Part shown: positions 42,083 through 50,232 of the stretch, piece by piece
Numbering within the stretch: position 1 is the stretch's first letter
How the letters are laid out: every line of letters begins with the position of its first letter
From: JACRLW01 sp050181465
GTDB taxonomy: Bacteria; Planctomycetota; UBA1135; UBA2386
Direction of reading: 5' to 3'
DNA: 64,000 nt
Assembly (NCBI GenBank): GCA_050181465.1
Contig: JBFXDD010000025.1
Span: 1-64,000 of the forward strand
The notes under the pieces: model-generated
What the model was told of the DNA's origin: nothing
What the model saw: only the letters and a program-made list of their open reading frames with translations
The model's database searches: none
Made by a program: the position numbers and the translations under genes

Positions 42083-44425
42083 TCAGTATCCGAGGTGCAT
42101 CACTTTGGTCCAGGCCGCGACGAAGTCATTCACGAACTTCGCCTCATTGCCCGACTGGGCATAGACCTCCGCAATCGCGCGGAGCTGGGAGTTCGAGCCG
42201 AAGATGAGGTCGACTGCAGTGCCCTGCCAGCGAGTCTTGCCGCTCTTGCGATCCACGCCCTCGTAGGCGCCGCTGCTGCTCGACGACTTCTTCCACTCGA
42301 CCCCGAGATCGAGCAGGTTCACGAAGAAGTCGTTCGTCAGCACACCCGGGCGATCGGTGAACACGCCGTGCTTGGAGTCGCCGTGATTGGCGCCCAGCGC
42401 ACGCATGCCGCCGACGAGCACGGTCATCTCGGGTGCGGAGAGGGACAGCATCTCGGCCTTCTCGACCAGCAGCTCAGGAGTCGGTCGGCCGACCGAGCGC
42501 GCCGCGTAGTTGCGGAAGCCGTCGGCAATGGGCTCCAGAACATCGAACGACTCGGCGTCGGTCATCTCCGCCGTGGCGTCCGTGCGGCCGGGGTGGAAGG
42601 GCACTTCGATGTCATGGCCGGCATTGCGTGCCGCCGCTTCGATCGCAGCACTGCCACCGAGCACGATGAGGTCGGCCAGAGAGACCTTCTTGCCGTCGGT
42701 TCGTCCGCTGTTGAAGTCGCTCTGCACACCGGTGAGTGCTTCGATCGTCGCGGCCAGTTCGCGCGGATCGTTGGCTGCCCAACTGCGCTGCGGCTCGAGA
42801 CGCACTCGCGCGCCGTTTGCACCGCCGCGAAGGTCGGTGCTGCGGAAGCTCGATGCCGAGGCCCATGCGGTCCGCACGAGCTGCGGAATCGTCAGGCCGG
42901 TCGCGAGGATCTTCTGCTTCAGGTCCGCGATCTCCTCTGCGCCTACCAGTTCGTGATCCACTGCGGGGACCGGGTCCTGCCAGAGTTGTGCCGGCGGAAC
43001 CTCGGGGCCTAGCAGTCGACTGTGCGGCCCCATGTCGCGATGGGTCAGCTTGAACCAAGCGCGGGCGAACGCTGCTTCGAACTCCTTCGGGTTGTCGCGG
43101 AAGCGCTTCGAGATCGGTCCGTAGATCGGATCCATCCGGAGTGCGAGATCGGTGGTCAGCATCATCGGCAGGTGACGCTTGCCGTCGATGTGGGCATCGG
43201 GAACGCTCGCCCGCACGTCACCCTTCGGACGCCACTGCTGCGCACCCGCCGGGCTCTTGGTCAACTCCCATTCGTACTTGAACAGGTTCTCGAAGAAATC
43301 GTGCGACCAATCGGCCGGCGTCGTGGTCCACGCGCCTTCGAGTCCGCTGGTGATCGTGTCGGCACCCTTGCCGCTGCCGAACGAGTTCTTCCAACCGAGG
43401 CCCTGCTCTTCGATGCCGGCGGCTTCCGGTTCGCGTCCGACATACTTGCCCGGATTGGCAGCGCCGTGGGTCTTGCCGAAGCTGTGACCGCCGGCGACCA
43501 GCGCGACGGTCTCCTCGTCGTTCATCGCCATGCGCGCAAAGGTGGTGCGGATGTCGCGCGCTGCGGCGAGCGGATCGGGATTGCCGTTGGGGCCTTCCGG
43601 GTTCACGTAGATGAGGCCCATCTGCGTGGCGGCGAGCGGATTGGCCAGCTCGCGACCTTCGGCGAATCGCTTGTCGCCCAGCCATTCCGTTTCCGGGCCC
43701 CAGTTGGTGAGTTCCGGCTCGAACACGTCGCGACGGCCGCCGCCGAAACCGAAAGTCTGAAAGCCCATCGATTCCAGCGCCACGTTGCCGGTCAGGATCA
43801 TCAGATCCGCCCAGGAGATCTTGTCGCCGTACTTCTGCTTCACCGGCCACAACAGGCGGCGAGCCTTGTCGAGGTTCGCATTGTCCGGCCAGCTATTGAG
43901 CGGCGCGAAACGGATGGTGCCGGACTCCGAGCCGCCGCGACCGTCGAAGGTGCGGTAGGTGCCGGCGCTGTGCCACGCCAGACGGATCATGAGCGGGCCG
44001 TAGTGACCGTAGTCGGCCGGCCACCACTCCTGCGAGGTCGTCAGAACGCTCTCGATGTCCGCTTTCAGGGCCTCGAGATCGAGCTTGCTGAACTCGGTCG
44101 CGTAGTCGAACGACGCACCGAGCGGATTCCCTGCCGGCGAGTTCGCGTGCAGGCGCGAGAGGTCGAGGCGGTTCGGCCACCAGTCGTCGAGGGAGTACGA
44201 CGACTTCGAGGACCGCATCGCCGCGGCGTCGACGGGCTTGCTGGTCGCGCCGGTGACTGGGCAACCACTCGCGGTGTCGGCGGCGTGAGCGCGTTCACTG
44301 CGCTCAGAATTGGAGACGGCACAGCCGGTCGTGAGTCCGGCCCAGCCGAACGTCGTTGCGACCAGCGCGGCGCCGACGAGGCCGTCGCGGATCGATGCGC
44401 GCGGGAGAACTGAAGAATCAGGCAT
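42083..44425 (-). CDS. katG: Catalase-peroxidase KatG, predicted exported
   Basis: A 780-residue haem enzyme detoxifying peroxide. Both repeat halves are present. Key features: distal RLAWHSAGTYR (Arg/Trp/His), Tyr of the Trp-Tyr-Met cofactor in MGLIYVNPEG, Met in FARMAMNDEE, and proximal His in GGHSFGKTHG. Unusually, it starts with a hydrophobic signal (LVGAALVATTFGWAGLTTGC), suggesting export to the periplasm or a lipoprotein-like anchor. The final residues are VMHLGY, shorter than the usual VMNLDRFDL-type end, and the stop lies in the IS terminal repeat, so the tail was probably replaced by the insertion. Overlaps the Fur-type gene by 8 bp. Confidence 0.93.
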   Translation of the reverse strand: MPDSSVLPRASIRDGLVGAALVATTFGWAGLTTGCAVSNSERSERAHAADTASGCPVTGATSKPVDAAAMRSSKSSYSLDDWWPNRLDLSRLHANSPAGNPLGASFDYATEFSKLDLEALKADIESVLTTSQEWWPADYGHYGPLMIRLAWHSAGTYRTFDGRGGSESGTIRFAPLNSWPDNANLDKARRLLWPVKQKYGDKISWADLMILTGNVALESMGFQTFGFGGGRRDVFEPELTNWGPETEWLGDKRFAEGRELANPLAATQMGLIYVNPEGPNGNPDPLAAARDIRTTFARMAMNDEETVALVAGGHSFGKTHGAANPGKYVGREPEAAGIEEQGLGWKNSFGSGKGADTITSGLEGAWTTTPADWSHDFFENLFKYEWELTKSPAGAQQWRPKGDVRASVPDAHIDGKRHLPMMLTTDLALRMDPIYGPISKRFRDNPKEFEAAFARAWFKLTHRDMGPHSRLLGPEVPPAQLWQDPVPAVDHELVGAEEIADLKQKILATGLTIPQLVRTAWASASSFRSTDLRGGANGARVRLEPQRSWAANDPRELAATIEALTGVQSDFNSGRTDGKKVSLADLIVLGGSAAIEAAARNAGHDIEVPFHPGRTDATAEMTDAESFDVLEPIADGFRNYAARSVGRPTPELLVEKAEMLSLSAPEMTVLVGGMRALGANHGDSKHGVFTDRPGVLTNDFFVNLLDLGVEWKKSSSSSGAYEGVDRKSGKTRWQGTAVDLIFGSNSQLRAIAEVYAQSGNEAKFVNDFVAAWTKVMHLGY

Positions 44426-44933
44426 GGTCTTTCCTCTGCTTGTTGGACTTGAGATGAGAGGGTGGGCGCGTGGTCCCGGGCTTGGCCGGAACTCGCGTTC
44501 TCGTCGCCGGTCGCTTCGACCGTCGCTCGAGACAGGTGGGGCAGGTGCCCCAGTAGGTCACTTCCGCTTCGTCGATCTGAAAGCCCGAGGCGGTGCCGTC
44601 GAGGCAGGGTGCCGTGGCGATCGAGCAGTCGACGTCGACGACCGCGCCGCACACGCGACAGATCGCATGGTGATGGTTGTCGCCGGTCCGTGGGTCGTAG
44701 AGCGCTGGGGAACCCGCAGGTTCGACCCTCCGCACGAGGCCCTTCTCCGTGAGGGTGGCGAGCGTGTCGTAGACGGACTGACGCGAGATCGCCCCGATGT
44801 CGGATCGCACCGCATCCGCGATCACGTCGGCCGTCGAATGCGGCAGTCGATGCACGGCCGCGAGCACGGCGAGACGCTGCGGTGTCAGCCGGAGGGCATG
44901 GTCGCGGAGGAGTTGTCGCGGGTCGCAGTGCAC
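44418..44933 (-). CDS. Fur/PerR-family regulator, likely controlling katG
   Basis: A 171-residue protein from GTG 44933, which gives the family's N-terminal length (VHCDPRQLLRDHALRLTPQR LAVLAAV). The winged helix includes SRQSVYDTLATLTEKGLVRR and the metal sensor region is DNHHHAICRVCG. Structural zinc is supported by CRVC and CPTC. These features fit PerR-type peroxide sensors. It is the first gene of an operon with katG (8-bp overlap), consistent with autoregulated peroxide defence. A dyad operator candidate lies directly upstream. Confidence 0.88.
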   Translation of the reverse strand: MHCDPRQLLRDHALRLTPQRLAVLAAVHRLPHSTADVIADAVRSDIGAISRQSVYDTLATLTEKGLVRRVEPAGSPALYDPRTGDNHHHAICRVCGAVVDVDCSIATAPCLDGTASGFQIDEAEVTYWGTCPTCLERRSKRPATRTRVPAKPGTTRPPSHLKSNKQRKDHA

Positions 44934-44936
44934 GAG

Positions 44937-44953
44937 TTTGGATCTAGTCCAAA
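44937..44953. promoter_or_regulatory. Perfect 17-bp dyad upstream of the fur/perR-katG operon
   Basis: TTTGGATCTAGTCCAAA: a 6-bp perfect inverted repeat (TTTGGA and TCCAAA) with a 5-bp spacer, ending 3 bp before the GTG start. A related half-site ATCCAAAG occurs about 10 bp further upstream. The position suits an autoregulatory operator of the Fur-type protein, but it differs from the AT-rich PerR box consensus. Confidence 0.6.
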
Positions 44954-45118
44954 GAACGCAGCAATCCAAAGAAACTTTCCTTGGCCGCTTCGAGGCCGAA
45001 CGGAGGCTGGTTGCCGGCTCGGCCGCTCGACTCGACACTTCACCGCTCGTCGACCGGCCGGCCGACTCGATGCCGTGGGACGGCTGAGCTGCGCGAATCC
45101 CGGCCGGTGCCTCGGATC

Positions 45119-45754
45119 ATGGACCAACGTCTCCCCTCCCTGTTGCTTGCGGCGATCCTCGCAGCACTCCTGTGGTTCGGCCTGGCGGGCATCGGTGCGG
45201 CGCCGCCGCCCCTCGACGCTTCGGCGGGGCGTGTCGAGCCAGCGCAGATCGCCGAACTCGTGCGACGGATCGAAGGGATCGAGCGACGACTGGACCGCCC
45301 CGACCTCGCCGCGACGGCGGGTGCCTCTCCCCGGCCCGTGGAAGCGCCCGTCACGGAGGCAGGGGACCGGCGACCGGCCGGGGTTCCGAGCGGCGAGGTC
45401 GCCGCGATCCGCGCCGAACTTGCCAAGCTCTGGCGAGCACTGGAGAGCCGAGGCGCCGTGAGCGGGTCGGGCGGTCTGGCCCCAATCGACGGATCCGTCT
45501 CCCCCGCGGTGATCCGCGCGGCGCGAGCCGACTTCGCTGCGATCGCCGTGTTCTTCGATCAGATGGAGCGGGACCACGAGGCGGCGAGGCAGGAGATCCT
45601 GATGGCGGACCAAGCGGAGATCCTGCGACGCTTCGGCCGTCCGTGGCGAATCGACACGAGTGGCCCGGGGCGCCGCTCGTGGTACTTCCGCGACGAGCAG
45701 GACGAGCGCGGCTTCTCCATCGAGTTCCTCGACGGCTTCGTCACAGACCTCTGA
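45119..45754 (+). CDS. Membrane-anchored coiled-coil-like protein of unknown function
   Basis: A 211-residue protein. A short cytosolic end precedes one N-terminal membrane segment (LLLAAILAALLWFGLAGIGA). A helical stretch follows (AELVRRIEGIERRLDRPDLA, AIRAELAKLWRALESRG) that may form a coiled coil. The C-terminal ~60 residues (EILRRFGRPWRIDTSGPGRR then SWYFRDEQ) are compact and unassigned. ATG 45119 is preferred to upstream ATGs in Arg-rich sequence. Forward of the macro-sigma gene by 39 bp, perhaps co-transcribed. Confidence 0.55.
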   Translation: MDQRLPSLLLAAILAALLWFGLAGIGAAPPPLDASAGRVEPAQIAELVRRIEGIERRLDRPDLAATAGASPRPVEAPVTEAGDRRPAGVPSGEVAAIRAELAKLWRALESRGAVSGSGGLAPIDGSVSPAVIRAARADFAAIAVFFDQMERDHEAARQEILMADQAEILRRFGRPWRIDTSGPGRRSWYFRDEQDERGFSIEFLDGFVTDL

Positions 45755-45792
45755 GTGAGCGACGATCGCATGCGACCCTCCGCAAGAACGTC

Positions 45793-46938
45793 ATGAATCC
45801 GACCCTGCGAGTCCAGTGCGCCGACATCACCACGCTTGCCGTCGACGCGATCGTCAACGCAGCCAACGAGACCTTGCTGGGTGGCGGCGGTGTCGACGGT
45901 GCGATCCACCGCGCTGCGGGTCCCCAGTTGCTCGAGGCGTGTCGGGCCATCGGCGGCTGTGCCACCGGCGACGCGAAGATCACACCGGGCTTCCTTCTCC
46001 CCGCGCGATACGTCATCCACACCGTGGGGCCGATCTGGCAGGGCGGTGAGCGGGGCGAGCCCGAGCTTCTGGCCTCGTGCTACCGGCGGTCGATGGACCT
46101 CGCCGCACGGCATGACCTGCAGACGATCGCCTTCCCGTCGATCAGCACGGGGGCGTACGGCTATCCCACGGAGCCGGCTGCCGCGATCGCGATCCGGACG
46201 GCTGCGGAATGCCTCGCCGACACTTCGTTACGGGAAGTCGTCTTCTGCTGCTTCAGCGAGAGCGATCTCGAGATCTACCAGCGCCGGCTGACCGCGCGTG
46301 TCGACTGCGCCGAGAGAGTCGGCGCCACCACTGCCGCGGGGACTCGCTCGGCAGTCGATACGCAGGCGCTGATCGGTCGCGCACGAAAGCACGAACGATC
46401 TGCAATCGAGGAGTTGCTCGTGCGCGAGTTGGGCAGTCTCGAAGCATTCGTGCGATTACGCATGGGCGCGGAGCTACGCAGTCTGATGACCGCGCCGGAC
46501 CTGGTGCAGTCGGTGTGTCGCGAGGTGCTCGAGGACCTCTCCGGATTCGAGTATCGTGGCGAGGCTGCGTTCCGCCATTGGCTGTTCGCGTGCACGGAGA
46601 ACAAGCTGCGCGAGAAACACCGCTTCCATCACGCGGGCCGTCGTGATGTGGGCAAGGAACAGACTCTGCCGGACGACGCGACGGCGCTCTCCAGCTACCA
46701 CACCCTGATCACACCGAGTCGTGATCTTGCCGTTCGCGAACAACTGCGGCTTGTGGAGTCCGCGTTCGATCGACTACCGGACGATTACCGCGAGGCGATC
46801 ACGCTCCATCGACTGTGCGGTCTCAGTCACGCGGAGATCGCCGAACGCATGGGTAAGTCAGAGGGCGCCGTGCGTAACCTCGTCTATCGCGGAATCTCCA
46901 AACTGGCGTTGCTGGTCGACGAAGATCGCGACGGGTGA
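45793..46938 (+). CDS. Macro-domain / ECF-type sigma factor fusion
   Basis: One 381-residue reading frame. Residues 1-170 are a YmdB-like macro domain: VDAIVNAANETLLGGGGVDG, AIHRAAGPQLLEAC, LPARYVIHTVGPIWQGG and FPSISTGAYGYP form the ADP-ribose pocket. Residues about 192-381 are an ECF-like sigma factor: region 2 (TAPDLVQSVCREVLEDLSGF, AAFRHWLFACTENKLREKHR) and region 4 (AFDRLPDDYREAITLHRLCG, LSHAEIAERMGKSEGAVRNL). No ATG/GTG/TTG codon lies in frame between the end of the macro domain and the first sigma helix, so a separate sigma start is unlikely. Convergent with the kinase gene, 24 bp away. Confidence 0.88.
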   Translation: MNPTLRVQCADITTLAVDAIVNAANETLLGGGGVDGAIHRAAGPQLLEACRAIGGCATGDAKITPGFLLPARYVIHTVGPIWQGGERGEPELLASCYRRSMDLAARHDLQTIAFPSISTGAYGYPTEPAAAIAIRTAAECLADTSLREVVFCCFSESDLEIYQRRLTARVDCAERVGATTAAGTRSAVDTQALIGRARKHERSAIEELLVRELGSLEAFVRLRMGAELRSLMTAPDLVQSVCREVLEDLSGFEYRGEAAFRHWLFACTENKLREKHRFHHAGRRDVGKEQTLPDDATALSSYHTLITPSRDLAVREQLRLVESAFDRLPDDYREAITLHRLCGLSHAEIAERMGKSEGAVRNLVYRGISKLALLVDEDRDG

Positions 46939-46962
46939 GCGTCGAGACCGATCGTGCGCGGT

Positions 46963-49629
46963 TCAACGGTCGCCTGTTCTCGCCTCGATGCGAGTTCGCC
47001 ACGCACGATAGTCGTCGCGCGACTCGAGGTCGGTGAGCCCCCGCGCCGGGAGCTGCTTCGCCGTCAAGCCGGCCTGCTCTGCACGCAAGAGCGCGGCCAT
47101 CGCCTCCTCGAGCAATTCGGGTGCGTTCACTCCAGGCGATCGGTGCGCACGCAGCAGGTAGTCGGCAAGCCGTAGCTCGCGGGCTGCGTCGCTCGATTGC
47201 AGCTCCGCAAGGCGCCGGACCACAACCAGGAGTGCGGCGACATCGGCCTTCGTCGAGTGACAGTATGCGAGCAGTTCGAGATGCTTGCCGAGGAAGTCGA
47301 CGGCGATCGGATGGTTCGACGATCGCGCGAGTGCCGATTCCTGCAAGTCACGCGCCTCTTCGAGCCGCTCGACGGCTTCGTCGCTCCGACGACTCGCCAG
47401 CAGGTAACGCGCGAAGTTGTGCAGGCAACCACCGAGGCGGATCCGCACCTCCAGCACATCCGGATGCTGCTCCAGTGCCGTCCGTCGAGAACTCAGCGCC
47501 TTCCGCAGAAGCTCCTCGGCGCCCTCATCCTGGCGTTGCAGGAGGATATTGCCGAGGGTCTCCTGTGCTTCGGCAAGCAACAGCGCCGGTGGTGGCCACT
47601 GATCCTCCGATCGCATGGAGCCGACGATTTCGATCGCTTCGGCGAGCAAGGGCTCGGCTTCCGAGCCACGCTTGCGCCGTTCGTAGAACTTCGCGAGATT
47701 CGTGATCCTCATCACCAGCAGCGAAGGATCTCTTGCCTCGCGAACGCCGAGCGCCATGCACGCACGCTGGAGTTCGACCGATCTTCGGAGGAGATCCTCG
47801 ACGGCCTCGGGTTCGCGCGATTCCACCAGCGATTGCGCACGTGAACTGGCCAGATCCGAGCGTGCGCGCAGGGACTCCGCCTGCAGAGCCACGTCGGTGC
47901 CCGGTTCGGCGAAGTCCGCTTCGGCTTGCGCGAAGGCCTGCTCCAGCTTGGCGCGGTCGGGAGTCAGTGCGCACCACGACGCCATCGTCTTGTGGGCATG
48001 GCCGCGGATGTTGCGGATGGTCGGCGAGACGTCGGTCGCGTCACCGAGCACGCCGAGGGCTTCCTCGAGAACGGCGAAGGCGGAGGTCATGTCGCCCCGG
48101 CGCTCGAAGGACATCGCCAGCGCCTGCAGCGCGCGGGCGGCCCGCCAGCGGACCTCCTCGTCGTCGGGATGTCGTCCGAGAAGTTCGCGGAACAAGGCCG
48201 CGGCATCGACCAATGCCGAATGCGCTACCGCCTGCGCTCGCGGTACCGCCAACAGCCGTTCGTTGCCGAGGCGTACAAGAACCGAGTGCAGAGCCTCGAG
48301 ACTGGTGTCTAGACTGGCCCGCGTGCGCGCTTGCTCGGCGGCGAGATGGGTCTGCGCGCGAGCGAGTTGCTCATTGCGATCCTCCAGGCGTTCACGCGCG
48401 CTGCGTTCGACGACCGACCACACCGCGAGCGTCGCGATCAATGCCAGGGCACCGAAAACCAGCGCGCTGGCAGCCGCTCGGTGGCGCTGGCTCCACCGCC
48501 AGACGCGCAGTCGCATCCCCAGAGGACGAGCACGGATCGGTCGACGGTCGAGCACGGCTTGCAGGTCGTCGGCGAAGGCTCCCATGTCCGGGTAGCGTCG
48601 CTCGCGATCGGGGTCCATGGCCGTCCTCAGCACGAGGTCGAGTTCGCGTGGCGCCGTGCGATGACGCTGCCGGAGGTCGGGCAACGGTGACGCCGCAGCC
48701 GGATCGATCGAAGTCTCGTCGGTAGGTGGTCGTTCGAAAGTCAGGAACTGCCACAGCGTCGCGGCGAGCGAGAAGACGTCCGTGCGCTCGTCGATCGCGA
48801 GGCCGGCACGCTGCTCGGGAGACATGAACGCCGGCGATCCCGGTGCCATCCCGGATTGCGTGAGGTCACGCGCCGTCCGCACCTGGGCGACGCCGAAGTC
48901 GAGCACCAAGGCCTCGCCGTGAAGCGTGATCATGATGTTCGACGGCTTGACGTCGCGGTGGATGATGCCGCGAAGATGCGCATGACGAAGGCCGAGCGCG
49001 ACGTTGCGACCGATCCGAGTCGCGATCTCCCACCAAGTCCCGCGGAACATCTCGCCGCTTGCGTCGGCCGGCGCTATCTGCGAGCGCAGAGCCGCACCGT
49101 CCAAGCTCGCTGGATCGCGCCCCGACATCTGTGCGACGAGCGCATCGAGCGTGAGCCCGGCGATGAGTTCCATCGCATAGAACGGCACCCCGTCACGTTC
49201 GCCCGCATCGTGCACGGCCACGATCGACGGATGCTCGAGCTTCGCGATCGCGTCGATCTCGCGCCGAAACCGCTCGCGCGCGCCTTCGAACCACATGAGC
49301 TCCGGACGGATGATCTTGAGCGCGACGCGGCGTCCGAGCGGCTGTTGGATCGCCTCGAACACGACGCCCATGCCGCCGCTGCCGATGCGGCGCACGAGCT
49401 CGTAGTCGCCGAGCTGCTTGGGTTCGGCATCGCCTGCCGAGTCGACCACACGCCCGAGAAGGCCCATCTCGCGGCAGCGACGGATACCGCGCTCCAGCGC
49501 GCTCGCGTGCTCTTGGTGTTGTGCCACGAAGCTCGCGAGCGCGCTGTCGCCACCCCGATCATGGATCGCGACGGCCTCCGCGAGCAGGCGCTCGAGTTCG
49601 TCGTCGGGATCTTCGTCGGGCGTGGTCAC
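46963..49629 (-). CDS. Hanks-type Ser/Thr kinase with membrane helix and TPR region
   Basis: An 888-residue receptor kinase. The kinase domain (about 74-360) has GSGGMG, Lys105 in VALK, HRDVKPSN (Asp226), DFG (244-246) and FMSPEQR. A membrane helix (ALVFGALALIATLAVWSVV, about 387-407) follows. The remaining ~480 residues are helical and TPR-like, presumably outside the cytoplasm. This is a common planctomycete layout. It probably phosphorylates cytosolic targets in response to an external signal. It converges on the macro-sigma gene, and kinase-sigma neighbours are frequent in the phylum, so regulation of that factor is a reasonable but unproven idea. Confidence 0.9.
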   Translation of the reverse strand: MTTPDEDPDDELERLLAEAVAIHDRGGDSALASFVAQHQEHASALERGIRRCREMGLLGRVVDSAGDAEPKQLGDYELVRRIGSGGMGVVFEAIQQPLGRRVALKIIRPELMWFEGARERFRREIDAIAKLEHPSIVAVHDAGERDGVPFYAMELIAGLTLDALVAQMSGRDPASLDGAALRSQIAPADASGEMFRGTWWEIATRIGRNVALGLRHAHLRGIIHRDVKPSNIMITLHGEALVLDFGVAQVRTARDLTQSGMAPGSPAFMSPEQRAGLAIDERTDVFSLAATLWQFLTFERPPTDETSIDPAAASPLPDLRQRHRTAPRELDLVLRTAMDPDRERRYPDMGAFADDLQAVLDRRPIRARPLGMRLRVWRWSQRHRAAASALVFGALALIATLAVWSVVERSARERLEDRNEQLARAQTHLAAEQARTRASLDTSLEALHSVLVRLGNERLLAVPRAQAVAHSALVDAAALFRELLGRHPDDEEVRWRAARALQALAMSFERRGDMTSAFAVLEEALGVLGDATDVSPTIRNIRGHAHKTMASWCALTPDRAKLEQAFAQAEADFAEPGTDVALQAESLRARSDLASSRAQSLVESREPEAVEDLLRRSVELQRACMALGVREARDPSLLVMRITNLAKFYERRKRGSEAEPLLAEAIEIVGSMRSEDQWPPPALLLAEAQETLGNILLQRQDEGAEELLRKALSSRRTALEQHPDVLEVRIRLGGCLHNFARYLLASRRSDEAVERLEEARDLQESALARSSNHPIAVDFLGKHLELLAYCHSTKADVAALLVVVRRLAELQSSDAARELRLADYLLRAHRSPGVNAPELLEEAMAALLRAEQAGLTAKQLPARGLTDLESRDDYRAWRTRIEARTGDR

Positions 49630-49671
49630 GGCGGGGATGGTATTCGACTTCCTCGTGACGGCGGCTGAGCA

Positions 49672-50232
49672 TCACTTCGGCGGCAGCGGCGCGGGCACTC
49701 GATTCACGATGGGTGGGATCGACAACAGGTACGCATGGATCGCGCGGAGATCGTCGTCGGTCATGTTGGCGTAGACCTCGGCGGGCATCGGCGGCAACAG
49801 CGGCCGTCCACTGCCTTGGTGCCGGCCGTTGCGGATGGTGCGGATGAAGTCATCGGCGGTCCATTTGCCGAGGCCGGTCTCCGGGTCGGGAGTCAGATTG
49901 CTCGAGAAGCTCACGCCCCACGGGCCGGTCCACGCGGTCATGGTCGATGTCGTGCGTACCGGCCAATCGGGGTCGAGCTTCGGTACCGGACCGAGTTGGA
50001 AGCCTTCGGGATGGCCGGAGAGCAATCGATCGAGATCCGGCGTCGGACCGTCGGGTCCCATCTTCCAAGGCGTGTGGCAGTCGGTGCACGCCGAGGTGTT
50101 GACCAGATAGCGACCACGTTCGACGAGTCCGTTCTCGTCGGTGGCATTCCAGACGCCGGTGGCGAACGCGGCGGCGGCGATGAGCGATGCGGCAACGGCG
50201 CCGTACATCGCGAGGAGTGCGAGCTTGTTCAT
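49672..50232 (-). CDS. Single-CxxCH cytochrome c, membrane-anchored or exported
   Basis: A 186-residue protein with N-terminal hydrophobic helix (LLAMYGAVAASLIAAAAFAT). One haem motif in NTSACTDCHTPWKM and a Met-ligand candidate in PLLPPMPAEVYANMTDDDL. The segment ERGRYLVNTSACTDCH is typical of class I c-type domains in alcohol/aldehyde dehydrogenase cytochrome subunits. Its ATG overlaps the stop of the upstream gene by 4 bp. It may act as a periplasmic electron carrier with that gene's product. Confidence 0.85.
   Translation of the reverse strand: MNKLALLAMYGAVAASLIAAAAFATGVWNATDENGLVERGRYLVNTSACTDCHTPWKMGPDGPTPDLDRLLSGHPEGFQLGPVPKLDPDWPVRTTSTMTAWTGPWGVSFSSNLTPDPETGLGKWTADDFIRTIRNGRHQGSGRPLLPPMPAEVYANMTDDDLRAIHAYLLSIPPIVNRVPAPLPPK

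Larger units (their letters stand above)
40816..42090 (+). mobile_element. Insertion sequence with 25-bp terminal inverted repeats
   Basis: Left end 40816-40840 (GATACTGGTCGGGGGAGTGT then TGCTG) and right end 42066-42090 (CAGCAACACTCGTTCGATCA then GTATC) are inverted repeats with 21 of 25 positions matching. It contains one transposase gene and an 11-bp hairpin after it. No direct target repeat was seen outside the ends. The ends provide the stop codons of both flanking genes. Confidence 0.85.

Noticed and set aside
40816..42090. The IS as the source of the 184-bp elements
   Set aside because: Its 25-bp ends (GATACTG...) share no similarity with the CTAGCCCGG... ends.
45172..45792. A longer N-terminus for the macro-sigma gene
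   Set aside because: The upstream in-frame sequence is Arg-rich and overlaps the well-formed 45119-45754 gene. ATG 45793 starts exactly at the macro fold.
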